The notes beneath the pieces were generated by a model that was not told the DNA's origin, searched no databases, and worked only from the letters and a program-made list of their open reading frames with translations. Source: Adineta steineri (taxonomy: Eukaryota > Rotifera > Eurotatoria > Adinetida > Adinetidae). Taken from it: 64,000 nucleotides of DNA. Where the stretch lies: positions 39,359-103,358 of the forward strand of contig CAJNOI010000109.1 of NCBI GenBank assembly GCA_905250115.1, given 5' to 3'. Each line of letters starts with the position of its first letter. Position 1 is the first letter of the stretch. Positions 49,001-61,889 of this stretch are shown here, one piece after another. The position numbers were made by a program, and so were the translations under genes.

Positions 49001-51754
49001 GATTTGAACATGATTTTTTTGAAAATGTATAGAAGCTGCTCATAGAATTGATCGATTAATGACACTGACATTTTATGTATAAGAATTTTATTTTATATCA
49101 ACTTTCACTTTGTTATATCGAAATAAAAAGCTCTAAAAGATAATTTAGATAAATAAAGATTTATTTTACAAATAAAAATGTTTAAGTACGATCAAAAATA
49201 TCTAATCTAACTCTTATTCATGTATAATGTTAAATGAATAAATGCATATTTTATTTTAACAATAAAAAACAAATTTCACATTATCAATATAAAAATAATT
49301 AGAGTCAACTGTGAATAAATCTATTAGTACCCGACCACTTTCTCAAAGTTTTTTTCGAAGTACTTAAATGGAGAATGAATAAAAAACGGCTTGGAATAAA
49401 AACACTTCTGGACTTTATCCTTCGGAAAACTCAGTTTTTTAACAGAGAGGGAAGGGAGAATGAGATACTTTAACTATTTAAATCAGATTTTATCTTGTTC
49501 TCTCATGTGTGATATTGTTTTCTCTCTAATATCACCAATTCCTCTTTTGTTCTTAATCTCTCTCTCACAAATATTTTACCTGTTGAAACAATTTGGGTCT
49601 TCCCTTGTCGAATAAAATAAAACGAGATAATAATCATGATCACTGCTGCAATCATAAGTAATATAAACCAAAAAGCACTCTTCAGCCAGCGCAGTAACGA
49701 CGAGAGACGACGGCTTCTAAAAAAATAATAGTATAGATTATGATTGATATCGAAGAAAAAGATACATACTCAGTTGTTGTAGTAATGGGTACTAGTTTTA
49801 AATTAATATTGACCCCTTGAACGTTAGTGGGATCAGATATTGTATTAATAGTCGCCGTGGTTGTCATATCAATAGAATTTATAGGTTGAACTGTGTTTGT
49901 CTGCTTCTTCTTTCGACATTTATTTATTTTAATTATAAGACGAACTATCCAAGGACAAAGCAACTTGAGGACAATTGTGAGACCACCGTAGATACTAATT
50001 AGTAAAGTGATTGTGTAAATTGAGTTAATCTGTTGAATGTATGTATATAAACATAGTGACGGTGAACATTTTTCAAAGTACGATGAATAATTGATGTTGA
50101 TAGACCAATCGTTGACAAAAAGAGTATTGACAAGATCTCTAACGGTTGTATTAATTAAGACTTGACTACTATTCGACAAGAGAGGAATAATAGTCTTTAG
50201 AGTATTATTCTGATTAGTATAGTTTGCGTATTTTTGGATAAGATTTATACATGAAGAATCGTAGAAACATTCGAGAGTTGAACCAAGAAATGATTCACTT
50301 GGTGTACAGCCCATTTTTAGGCCTTTGATTGGAATGATTTCTGTTGAATTACTATTCATGAAACTTGCGTGGGTCGTACAGGTTGCATCTAACCCACAAG
50401 AACATCCATTATCATAAATCATGGCTTGGGTAAATGCAATGTTGGCAATTCTATTAGTCAAAGGAATCATGTATTTAAAGTTGTTTCCATAGGCAGATAC
50501 AAATGCATTTCCATGGTTTGCTGCTCGTAGTAAGGATAGAAGACGAGCGAACATAATGGGCGCATTCGATTGACTCTCTTCAATGAGCAAATTGATTTCG
50601 AGACGGAACACTGTTTCTGGTATAATTTGAGCACTAGCCAATGTAGATGAAAGGAATTGATCAACAGAATCGTTTATTGTTTGAATAGAAAGTTGGCATA
50701 AACCACTAAGTAATTGTAAATGCGCTGAAAGGAAACGACGATAGTCCCTGATATCATAAATAGATAGATCAGGAATAAGATTAGCTGTGAGATTCTCACG
50801 CCATTCATTCGAAGCGAATGTACTTGAACAGATCTATAAAAAAATTCAATATTAATTAAGGGATATTTCCTTAAATCGGCTTGTGTGGCCATTGAATAAC
50901 TCCCATTTTCAATTTCTATTTAAACTAAATTAAAATTCCTGTTTAACCCTTTCGGAAGGGGTTATCATTATAGTGACTATATTTCCATCCGAAAGAGTTC
51001 AGCCATATGGATACATACTATTTATTTATTGTTCTAACTAATATTACTCTAGTCTTGGGAAAGAATGACGTCCATTTATGCTGTAGTCGTCCCGAAAAGG
51101 TCCATAAATCTAACCACAAAAAAATTGACTGACTTGAGCTAATTCCGTCCTAAAAGGGTTAATTAATCAAAAAAAGATACGGTCGAAAATTGGCTCTTAT
51201 TTATTTCTTTTTCTGAATAACTATCACACAGATTTAGCTATCGAATAACGATTTTCTAAAAAACGAGAGGATGATAAATGGCATATCTTCTTTTATAAAC
51301 AGTGTAATTTTACATTTTCTACATTTTCACATCTATGTGTTTTTGTCATCTATATTGAACAAATTCAAATAATATTCTCTTCTTACCGGATGAAATATGG
51401 GTTCAAGCTGCACATATTGATTATATGTTGATGAAATTGATGAACACTGACATTGCAGTGTATCACCGTGATCTTTTGCAAGACCATTGTAAACATTAAA
51501 GGATGGTTTATCAAATGTCTTCTTCAGAATTTGAGGTTGAATAATAGTATAGATTACGATAATAGAAAAACTAATAATGAGCAGGATAATATAAAGTCGA
51601 GTGTTCCATTGACCAAGACGTTTGGCCCTCGCTCGATTGGTATTATCTCCGAAAATCGATAGAGGAAATATATTTAAATTGATCAAATTAGTATAGACAA
51701 TTCTAGGTAGTTTCTGCAATAAGATTTTCAATCGAACAAACCATTTCAGATGAA
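46072..51754 (-). CDS. multi-TM cysteine-rich receptor-like protein joined to Thr-rich stalk and seven FG-GAP repeats; 5' end not located
   Basis: Five exons that I can join, all with GT-AG and matching phases: 51754-51387, 50833-49770, 49716-49580, 48472-48371 and 47288-46072 (about 961 aa plus an upstream exon). The first part is a member of the two-TM family described for 52153 and 57682: TM1 with RLYIILLI, CQCSS, ICSSTF, GCTPSESFLGSTLECFYDSS, then NYSSYFEKCSPSLCLY and TM2 (TLLISIYGGLTIVLKLL). Exon 3 gives a further TM (FWFILLMIAAVIMIIISFYF), exon 4 a 34-residue Thr-rich stalk, and exon 5 seven FG-GAP repeats with DFNxDGxxD loops. Unspliced, exon 2 would run to a stop at 49682, so the 53-bp intron 49717-49769 decides whether this is one gene. 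Two adjacent genes remain the alternative. No ATG is seen in the first exon, whose left edge looks like a splice acceptor. Confidence 0.62.
47289..48370 (-). other. long intron of the FG-GAP fusion gene
   Basis: About 1.1 kb between the Thr-rich exon and the FG-GAP exon. No gene or element recognised. Confidence 0.5.
48473..49579 (-). other. long intron of the FG-GAP fusion gene
   Basis: About 1.1 kb between the third TM exon and the Thr-rich exon. AT-rich, nothing recognised. Confidence 0.5.
50834..51386 (-). other. long intron, receptor part of the fusion gene
   Basis: 553 bp from GTAAGA to TATAG. No feature recognised; words such as CTTTCGGAAGG and CCGAAAGAG near 50960-51000 form a weak inverted pair. 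Confidence 0.5.
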
Positions 51755-51993
51755 CTAAATACAAAAAGAATCAATATCATGTTATTTTTATGAAGAAATT
51801 GTTCCAATCCTTAGACTATTCAACAAAGTAGTTTCACACTTTGCCAAGTTATACAAAAACAGCACATAGGGTAACTAAATAGGATACGACTGGCCTCTGT
51901 TCTTGTATCGATATATGGTATATATAGAGATTTTCGCTCTGACTCTATTTTCTTAGAAAACATTAAGGTCTCATATTTAGTCTAGAATTAGAT

Positions 51994-52092
51994 TGAGGGG
52001 GTAAGCGGGTGGATGATGGTGTGGGTGTGAGTATGAATAGGAAGAATAAGCGCCTACATATCCATATCCTCACCCACACCCTTCGTCAAGAT
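51994..52092. repeat. telomere-like inverted element
   Basis: GATTGAGGGGGTAAGCGGGTGG and ATGGTGTGGGTGTGAGT at the left, then CCTCACCCACACCCTTCG followed by TCAAGAT at the right. Both outer words (ATTGAGG and TCAAGAT) are kept. Confidence 0.85.
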
Positions 52093-52152
52093 CTTAAATA
52101 TATCTCAGCCTTATAAAAGATATCAATGTATTATTTTATTGAAGACATTTAA

Positions 52153-55100
52153 CTAACGATTACCTTGATTTTCTTCTCTAACTTTTGGTGTAAATAAGCC
52201 ATAGATAAAGTTAACAACTGGAGGTATGATTAACCGTAATGCAGCCATAAGACCACCGATCATAGATATCATAATTATTAATATCCCAACAAAATTATTT
52301 GTATGAACCGAATCAGAATAAGTACAATAGGCGGGTGCACATGCTTTCCAATAAAGATCATATGAATATACAAAATTCCACTGGTCGACCATAACTGCTT
52401 GAACTATCGTTGAGATTGTAGTTTTTGGTGGAAAACGGCTCGATGCTTGATCATAAATGAGAGGAGGAATTCCACCGATAATCGATACGCTAATATGAAA
52501 AGAGAAGATTATTTATGTATAGTTGTATCAAAATTGGAACTATTTTTTGTGAGATTTATACAGAAATTACTTTCAGAAATCATCTTTTAATTTTCCGTTG
52601 ATTTGAAAATATTCTATCGATTGATATTTTGATTTCAAACAGATCTCGGCTATTTATATACAATATTCTATTGAATTTTCTTCTTTATGATCATCTATTT
52701 GATACTGTTTCATTTTGATTTCTTTAATCTTTTCATGTATGACGTATATCTTTCTATAGAAATCTTTTCAATATAGTCAATTTATTTTATTTCTATGGGA
52801 AGATGATTTAGTTTTAATTTGATAGTTTGTAATTTTTCTGTATTTACTTTTATTGTTAATATTATGATTTTAATACCGATATTGTTTTCATCAGACAAAG
52901 AATAAGACAGTCATACTGGTGTAAGAACCAACTAATTGTCCTCTTTCTCAGTTCGCTATCAAAACTGGAAACAAGAAAGACAATAACAGAATAGAACCGA
53001 AAAAAGAAAATCACTTTTATGTAAAAATAACACCGTAGTACTTATGTCATTGTTATTCTGTGTATGATGAAGACACAATTATTGTCGAAATATCACTACT
53101 TACAATAAAGATAATACTAAAAAGAATAAAAATCATCAAATTAAGATATGATTAAGGCTATTTTTCTACAATTTTAAGTTCTATCATATGTCATAGAACA
53201 AAACCTTCGTTCAAAACAATAGTAAGATCTGAAAGAAGGTCTCAGATAAATCTGACAGGGACAGGAATGTATAACAAGTTTTGTGGTATGAGAATCAGTA
53301 TATCGGCATTGTCTTAAATAGATTTTGAAATATGTGAAAGCTTATGAAATAATAGATAGAATATATCAGAATCTAATTAAATAAGATTATATAATTTTAA
53401 AACTGATATTAAGACGAATTTTATATAGATATACAACAAATATTTCAACAATCAGATAGAAAAATTCTATATGTCTCGTCAGAATTTTCTAGAAAGATGT
53501 TTCAAATGTAACTAAATCGATAATAAAACTTAATATAGCAGAATAATATCTATTATAAAAAAGGAACATATTTTCAGGCGAACTCAACTGAACTTTTCCT
53601 AATATTGATTCTATTTTGCCAACTTACAACTCTGTGCTGAAACCTGTGTAATACAGTAACATTGCCAAGCAATTCGAGTCCGAATAGAAGCATTCGAGTG
53701 TCGACGAAAAAACAGAGTCGACTACAGAACAACCTAAAACCAAACCTGGCATTGTATAGGCCGGAACTAAATAGATATCGCTGGTAAACCAATGAAATTC
53801 ATATAATAGCAGTGGTTGTAGACAATTAGGATTAGTAGCACAAATACATTGGCTGTGTGTTATACTATCATCAGAGTATGCACCCAGTAATGTTGAATTG
53901 ATATACGGTAAACCATCGAAAAGAAATGTACCCTGAAAGCAAAAGGAAAATCCATGTTTCATCAACAATCAATCTTGTAAAAACCTTACTTCTCAATCCA
54001 AAAAAAGAAAGGTGTCCAACAACACACTCTGTGCTTGAATATTTTTTATACAAGAAATATGAAAATGTGTAATTCTAGTCGGTAAAGTTAAAATATGAAA
54101 CATAAGTCGATGATAATTTTTCTGCCTATATTTGTCTCTACATTCATTTTTATAGCATTCAGCTGTCTGCCTCTATTCATGTTAAATATTCACGATTGAC
54201 AATGATCGCAGACGATAAAACTTGGCGATAAAAGAAGTCCGTATACAATATTCTCTAAGTAATCGTACGTACAAATTAATACAGTTATTATATAAGATCG
54301 TATTTATACTTGAATAAAATATCTCAAATTTGTACTTTCTGAAAATGATATTTGTTGCTACATTTAATGAGTCAAGGATGTAAATAATCTTTTTCCTTCC
54401 TACCAAATAGCAGTCCAGTGGACTATTATTTTGTAGTGGAAGTCAAAAATTCAGAGTTAGATATTTATTATGATCAACTTTTTTCTTGTGTTGTAGATAT
54501 GGTTTTATTTGTTTCTAAGCACAGAAATACACTAAATTTGATAACTTCAAGTTTTCAAACTGTCGGAGAACTTCGACAAAAGCTATGATAACTATCTACA
54601 AATCGAAAATTCACTTCAATACTTGTATAGTCTCATGTTATCAGATAATCTGCATCTGAGTAATTTAAAAAAAAACAAATAAATTTTCAGAGAATAACAA
54701 CAAAGTACATAAAAAATAGAGCGTCAATGAGAAAATAAATAAAAAATAAAAATTTCTATTTGAACTACAGAGATAAATCCAAGAGATCTTTTCTCTGACG
54801 ATCGATTACTCTTGGAAAGCCGCTTTAATATTTTATGGAGTTTTTACTTTATTTACTTTGTATTAATATAATAAAGCTAAAAGTGATATGTGAATTACAC
54901 AAATCAACTCCATAGAGGCTATTCTGACAAAATTTTTCGTTTTATTTCTAATGTTTTTCTTTTATTCTCTTCTACTGATGCCGCACGTGATAGTCAATCA
55001 GTCACTCTTACGCTTTTTTTATTCTTCTTTATCATTTTTCCATAGTAATTGTTCTAATTTCGTTGTCCTTAACAAAAAATAGAAAAAACGCTGAACTTCT

Positions 55101-55875
55101 ACAAATATCATTCGAAATGAAAGAAGTTATCTGACTTAATCTCTTCAGTAAACTTCGAGCAAAATATTGTTTTCTGTTTCTACTGAATAGATACCTGCAA
55201 TGTTTGCTGACCATTCGTTCCATTTATCATGTTTCCTAAGATTATTTCTGCACTCGTGATGGTTATTTGCCCTATTTCGTGGATCGAAAAAGGTTGATCA
55301 ACTTGTGTGAGAAGACGTTGAAGATCGACAAGACTACGATAATCGGTGACTGTTGTTTGATTGAATTGAGTGAAAATTACATCTAATTGAGTATTGAAAT
55401 CGATTTCAGTAAGTAAATTTGAAGTGACAAACGATCGCATATTAAACTGATGGATAGCATTATTGATAGTGCTATTAGCCATTTGACAGAGTTTTAACAA
55501 CAATGTAAATTGGAAAGGTGCTTGGAAACGCCAATCTGTGTAAAGCATCTCAGTAGTCATTGAGGAAAACAGTGAAATGACATCATCTGTGATAAAACCG
55601 CTTGAACACACTTGATGAAAGGTTGGAGTCAAATTGGCAATTGTAGAATATGACATTGCCATGTCTGAACAAGGACATTTGAGTGTAGTTGGATACAATG
55701 TTTGTAAATGGTTATAAGTAGCGAAAGATGGATTTGATACACTTATTGTAACAGTTTGAGTATTGAGTGAATTGAATAAAAGAAGTATTAGAAACAAGAC
55801 TAAGAAAGAAAATATAGAAATAAATACATAAATACAAGTAAGACTTAAATTGATTTCTATCAAATAAAAATTCAT
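52153..55875 (-). CDS. two-TM cysteine-rich extracellular protein, family copy 2
   Basis: Three exons, 55875-55195, 53932-53628 and 52489-52153 (1323 nt, 440 aa), joined in phase (Q|GTFL and TT|C). TM1 lies near residues 12-36 (CIYVFISIFSFLVLFLILLL), followed by an ectodomain with LKCPCSD, VCSSGF, SQCICAT, a GC...STLECFYSDSNC block and WKACAPAYCTY, then TM2 (ILIIMISMIGGLMAALRLI) and a short basic tail. Both termini are predicted on the cytoplasmic side with about 370 residues outside. Introns of 1262 and 1138 bp are unusually long; no gene lies inside them. The N-terminus is shorter than in copy 3, so an upstream exon may exist. I do not recognise this family. It is a tandem paralogue of 57682-60492 and of the first part of the 46072-51754 gene. 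Confidence 0.75.
52490..53627 (-). other. long intron of family copy 2
   Basis: 1138 bp, AT-rich; no gene or known repeat seen. Confidence 0.5.
53933..55194 (-). other. long intron of family copy 2
   Basis: 1262 bp, AT-rich; a few chance frames, nothing supported. Confidence 0.5.
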
Positions 55876-57681
55876 TAATAGATTATAAGACTTGAGAAAA
55901 AACTACGAAAAACTGGAATTATATTAGGATACGTATTGAATTGAAAATTAACTTTAATTTGTTGAATATTTTTTATATAAAGAAATTTTTCTAAATAATA
56001 CATTATTTATATATTCAAATAAGAGAATATTCAATGATCTTCTCAAACGAAATTAACTCATTGTGCCATCTTTATCTTTAAATTCACTTTCTCGATCAAT
56101 TCATCTGGATCATTAGAAAGTTTTGACAGTATTCTCTTATTTTGAACAGGGAGAAACGACGGAACTAGAACTCACGCAACATCTACAGTTTGCTAGTCAA
56201 ACAAAAATTAATCATGAATTCTGGAAGTGAAGTAAAAAAAAACATGAAAGTCGTATAGAATTCATATGTATCTCGAATCTGTAGAATCTGTTTTTACGTT
56301 TGATCCCATTTCGAAGAGCTCAATATGTTGGAAAATCAGATTAGAATGAATATTTATAAAGAATAATAAGTGACACTCTATGAAACTGATCACCTATTGG
56401 GTGTTTGTTGAGTATTTTTACTATTTCACGATTAGAAAACTTTCAGATCAATGTGAGTATCTCTTATCAACATCTATTTTTTGATTTCCAAGGATGTAAA
56501 GAAATAAATCAATGCTATAGATGACTGCATATATGATTAGATTACATCATGAAATTGTACTGGAAATAACATTTTCATCAATTGGAATCAAATATTTTCA
56601 AAACTGCCTCATCATCAGAGTACTATTCTAGTTATTTATTCAATCGCATTCTATGCAGAATTCTGTTCATTATCGTACAATTTCATTTATTTTCTGTATT
56701 ATAAAAAGGCTATAGAGTTGACTCTTAACACTACAATCTAAAGTATATTTTACGTTCTCTTATGGATGCGTTTAATATTAGGCTAAGCTAAGACATAATA
56801 CGTTTCTATTGTATTTAGGAAAAATTGTACAAAATGAAAAGTTCTTAATAATATCAATGATAAAATTTAGTCTATTCTATTGAAACTTGAATAGTTATGA
56901 ATGAGTCAAGTGAGAGTTAAAGTAATCTCCGAATCTTCATCGATATGTTGAATGGCAAATCCAATTTTTTCCTATAATTACACGCAGACTAAGTTTTCTT
57001 ATTCTCTACGATAGTTGAGGATTTAATTTTCACATATGCAGATGTTATAATATTATTCAGATATAAAATTCTTTTTAATCTATTACTTATTGATCAATAG
57101 GGAAAGATTCTAAGATAATTGATCTCATGTTGTACATTTGATTGACTTATCTTTTATATAAAAATATAAATGCAAGTTATCTTTAAAAAGTTGTTCTTTT
57201 TCTTTTCTATTGACATACGACGTTATTGTTTAATATAAGTGTTTAGCAAATCTAGACTATTCGTCTAGCTATGAACGAACGTCTCAATAATGTTCATCAT
57301 TATTAATTATTTTAGTTCAAAACCATTCTATACTGATGAATAATAATCAACAAATATTCTTAGGCAAAAAAATTGCGAAAAATAATTATAATAATGATCA
57401 TTTTCATATTTATGTCATCTATTCAATTATGAGAATTAACCGTTGTTTATCTCATAATTCTGTAGTTATTCTCAAACTATCTTGATATACTCATCTGTGA
57501 TTCTGTAAAACAATAAAGATTTGTACAGTAAAAGTAATCATACCTGCAAACAAGATCAAATATATGCGTGTCATCATTCGCTGTTTTTTGAGAGTGTTTT
57601 CTGTTCGATCATCAACCGATTTAAACAGATTCATTTGCTTTGCCCATATATTGAATTTACGGATACGTGCCGTAAAATTTA
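55876..57681. other. intergenic between two family copies
   Basis: About 1.8 kb without a supportable gene. No telomere-like element found here. A possible upstream exon of copy 2 may hide in its left part but I could not identify one. Confidence 0.5.
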
Positions 57682-60492
57682 CTACAATATAAAAATGGAA
57701 AACGGATTTTGAACAAAAATCTTTTTTTCTTTTAATAAAATATTACTGGACTCATTATTGGTGTTTGTTGAACAAATTTTTATTTTTGATGCAACATTAA
57801 CCATTGAACTTGCGATAAAACGAAGCAGGATAATAAGACCACCATACAAACTAAGTAAGAGACTAATTGTATAAGAAAAATTGGTCCGATCTGTTATGCT
57901 GTATGTGCAAAATGAAGGAGCACACTCAGTAACATATTGAGAATAATTGATCTGTGTTAACCATTGGTCTATAAACACATTAGATAATCGATCGTTCACA
58001 GAAACATTTTTTTGACTTAAAGGTAGAACAGATCTTGTCCAATTCAAATTTGTCTAAACAGAAATAGTTTGTAAGATAGATAAGATTATGTCATACACAC
58101 TTGATTCAAAACTGGAAAATATTTGAGGAGTGCTTTAAAACAACTGCCATCGTATAAACAATCGAGTGTACTTGCAAGGAGAGCGTCCAGTGGATAACAT
58201 CCACTAAAGAATCCGCTGACTATTTCGGAAGTATTCGAGAAATTTTGAGAACCATCATAGCCATTAGCGAAGTCCAAAGGATTTACGTATGAAATCGAAT
58301 AAAAACCAGCTGGAAATTTTATACTTTCTGTTTCACAGGAAGGACCACTGTTCGAAAGTCTTTGAAAGTAGAATACTGTATCATAGTTACCGGTTAATAA
58401 ACCGATAGATAAGTAAAATGCTGTATTGAGAGCCGACATCAAACCATTTGATTGAGTTGTCATTTGTAGAAACTGTAGGATCGAGGTGAGTTGACTCTGT
58501 AAATTGTTCTGAATAACTTTAATGGTCGAATTCACTTGAGATTGAACTTGATCTTCTGAAAGGAGTTGAATACTGATCAGCTGACTATTATCAATATTAG
58601 CTATGCTCTGAGAAATTGTATCATTCGAGAATGAACAAAGAGCAGCGAGAAGTTCAAACTAAACGAAAATATAAATAATAACTTTTAATTATGTCATAGA
58701 GAAGTAGACGGATGATCATCTTGAGGGTGAGGGCGTGGCTGCGAATGTGTTGATGAGTATTAATGTACGATAATTTTTATAATATTCAGTCGAGACAGAA
58801 ATGTTAAAGATCGCATTCTTATGTTTTAGAATTTTACTGTAGTACAACTTCTTGTATTACAGACAATAAGAAATATCTCTTTGCAAAAAATATTCACTTA
58901 CTTGAGAGTTGGCAGTCGCTCTGAAATCAAACGCTATGTACACACTTGCATTTGTTAAGTAGAGTGCTTCAATCCATTGCTGACTAGTAAAAATACTCGT
59001 ACAAACAGGATCAAATGAGACTATATTAGAAACAAAAGCCTTATACGGTACACTAATTGTCGAACAAGGACACGACAGATCTTGACTATAATCCGAACGG
59101 AGATGATCAAAGAGAGTTGGAGTGATATCTGAGACGGTAATCAGTCGAGTTTGCGGATTCATCACAGTAGCCATAATAAGAACATAAAATGCCACTAAAA
59201 ATAAAGAAGTAAATGAAAAATCCTGAATATTCTTAGAAATACTCTTTTTTTTCTCTATTTTATATTACTTGTTTTGATATACAGTTCATTTTAAAAAGTA
59301 TGAGCTTATGTTTATCCAAGTCAAAGGACATATTTATTCTGACAGCATGTGAGAAATAACATAGAATCAAATCATGCATACATATACAGTAGATGATTAG
59401 TGGCAGACCATAACCTTCTTCTTTTATTCATGAGTAATTTATAATTTTATTTTGTGATTTGAAGAATGAATGATATATTTTACTGTATTAATTATATACG
59501 AAGAGAACAAAAATAAGTTTTTACGATTCCTATCATCAAAATCACCTACATATAGGAGAGCTTTTCAAGATAACTTAACATATTCGAAGACTATTTGTAT
59601 CCAAAACATTTTTCTATTATTCTTCACTCAATGATATTGAAAGATAAAGTTAAAAATGAGCGCCATCATCTGTTAGTGAGGGTCAGTTTCGTCTAGTGAA
59701 TCTAGTTATATTTTTACTCATATATCAACCATATACAAAGTCTGCTATATATTTGTTTTTCTGACTACTCTGCATGTCTACTCTTTCGCTGCGATTAGGG
59801 ATGTGGGTGTGAGTTTGTAGATATTCATCTCTCGATCACACCTATACCTTGTAGATACATGTCAATACATGTATACCTGAAATTTTGGTATTTTAGGATG
59901 TACATGCATTAACAGTAATTCATGAATTCTTAAACCATAGATTTTTTTTGAGTACGACTTGTATCTGGATTCTGGAATATCTCTCAAGCCTCGAATTTTT
60001 AATATTAACAATCTATTAAAGATGTAATTTATTCAAGATCGATGAAAAGCTAAAGAGAATGTTGGAACTGATTTGGCTCAAGTCAAGATCAGGAAAAGAG
60101 TAAACAATATCTTTTATATTTTTCTTATTTCTTTTCACGAGATGCAAGGCTCTCAGATAAGATAAATTTACGTGTAAAGTATTATTGTAATAACAGTCGA
60201 CAACGGTAATATCGAGTAGGAATGAAATCGCCTACAGCGTTTGCTTTCTGAAAGTCTGACTGATAAATCAGTCATAAATGCACATTCTTGTATATTTACA
60301 ACAAACAAATTCACTTTACTTACCGATGAAGAGAATGACATATAACCGAGTGGCATATCGTTGATGTTGAATAATTTTTTCTCGATCTCTTGGTTCATCA
60401 TCATCATCACCATATTCTCCTTCTTCATGTGCGAAAACATTGTAAGTCCGTACTTGTTCAAGAAGCTCTTGAACACCAGCTTTCAAATTCAT
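57682..60492 (-). CDS. two-TM cysteine-rich extracellular protein, family copy 3 (complete)
   Basis: Four exons, 60492-60324, 59194-58902, 58658-58101 and 58053-57682 (1392 nt, 463 aa), all in phase, with an ATG in exon 1. The cytoplasmic N-terminus has an acidic run (GEYGDDDDEPRD) and a basic RYATRLY before TM1, which spans the exon 1/2 junction (LYVILFIVAFYVLIMA). The ectodomain has LSCPCSTIS, DPVCTSIF, a Gln/Ser-rich helical part, GCYPLDALLASTLDCLYDGS with a following Cys, and NYSQYVTECAPSFCTY before TM2 (YTISLLLSLYGGLIILLRFI). N-glycosylation sites (NFS, NTS, NVS) support an extracellular location. The same Cys signatures appear in the two neighbours, so this is a tandem family. No known function; a surface receptor or structural protein is inferred from topology only. 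Confidence 0.82.
58716..58758. repeat. telomere-like element, G-rich half, in an intron
   Basis: CATCTTGAGGGTGAGGGCGTGG, followed by GTGTTGATGAG. The right arm is missing. It sits in intron 2 (58659-58901) of family copy 3. Confidence 0.6.
59195..60323 (-). other. long first intron of family copy 3
   Basis: About 1.1 kb splitting TM1; contains a telomere-like element at 59796-59854. No gene seen. Confidence 0.6.
59796..59854. repeat. telomere-like element in intron 1 of family copy 3
   Basis: AGGGATGTGGGTGTGAG, a core with TTCATCTCTC, then GATCACACCTATACC. Confidence 0.65.
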
Positions 60493-61764
60493 CGCAAGAA
60501 CTGAAATATATAGAAAAATATATCAACACGTTTGCTAAACCCAACATCAGTCACTTTCAACGTAATTCAGAAAGCAGATGTTACTGAATCACTCTATCAG
60601 ATCATAGACCGCTATGGGAGCTTCTTTTTATTTTATTTATTATTTTTCAAACTGCAGATGTATTTAAATATAGTCAAGGGCAAATAATTTTTGAACCTTT
60701 CTATTTAATATCCGTGATCGGAATCAATGTAATAGGAAACATTTTGTAATCGAAAAATGTTTGTAGGTCTCCCGAAGTTCCTGAACACCAACGATCTAAC
60801 CTTGTCAAATGAATATCAAAATACTGAATACATTTGTTTTTATTTCCTAAATTGTTAGACTAGGGCTTGAAAACGAAAATTCATGGTTGTCTGTCTATTC
60901 CTCGTTACTATGATTCGCAATGACTGTGCTGTGTCCCACGACCGAAAAGCATCGATAAAATTACTCAATACCTGTCTGGTTAACACATTACTACTGTATA
61001 AATATAAATGTGTGTATACATAATTAATCAGTCAATTTGAGCATATAAGTATAATTAACAAAAACTCATATTTCATGAATAAAATGATTCATCTTTTAAA
61101 TACAAATCGCACTCATTTAGTTAAATAAAATTCGTTTGGTTACTTAGTTGTATTAGCGGTATTTGTAGTTATAAAAAAAATGAATTCATAAACACATTGC
61201 CTTGATGTATAACGGCAATTGCACAAACTAATTTTTATGGTTGGTTATGGTATCTTACTCATATTTTCAGTTTTATCTACTATTGTCTTTCATTGATCTA
61301 TACAAGTAAATGATAGTATATCCGTATGCTTATTTCATCAGTCTAAGATTGAGTGAATCCGAAGATGATGAATATTACTTTCTGTTTAAAATGTGCTTTA
61401 AATAGTAGTTTGAACTGATGATTCACTCAGATAAACCTCATGCATTTACGATAATTTAATGCATCTACAGTTTGAGGATTGAAAAATATAGTCAAAACGT
61501 TTTATTCGAGGATAATGAGTAGCCTTTTCGTGGATCCTGTCTTAGTTATTATTTTGTTTAGTTGAATTATGTTTGCCTTTGTACTTACTCGATTTGTAAG
61601 TTGGTCGACTTCTGTTTTCCGATGCAATTGAAGTGTAACCTTCTTCAAATTAAATTTATTTATAGAATGGCACCGACAAATTCGGATCAAGCCTAAAACA
61701 ACATATCTAGAACAATAAGGAAAATAAAAGAATGGATACATGAGTAAAATGTTTGTTTCTATTG

Positions 61765-61833
61765 CTTGAGGGTGTGGGTGTGGATGGGTGTTGGAGCGGG
61801 TTGAGCGATTATAGGCACAAACACCCACACTCG
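61765..61833. repeat. telomere-like inverted element
   Basis: GCTTGAGGGTGTGGGTGTGG and ATGGGTGTTGG at the left, core TTGAGCGATTATAGG, then CACAAACACCCACACTCG at the right. Confidence 0.8.
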
Positions 61834-61889
61834 TTTCACCATAACTTTTAAAGATCCCTTGATGAATCAAATCAGTGATCAATGACGTC

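Noticed and set aside
49682..49769. Stop codon at 49682 as the true end of the receptor gene
   Set aside because: The frame crosses a good GT-AG intron and, once spliced, continues into a TM and Thr-rich stalk in phase; kept only as an alternative.
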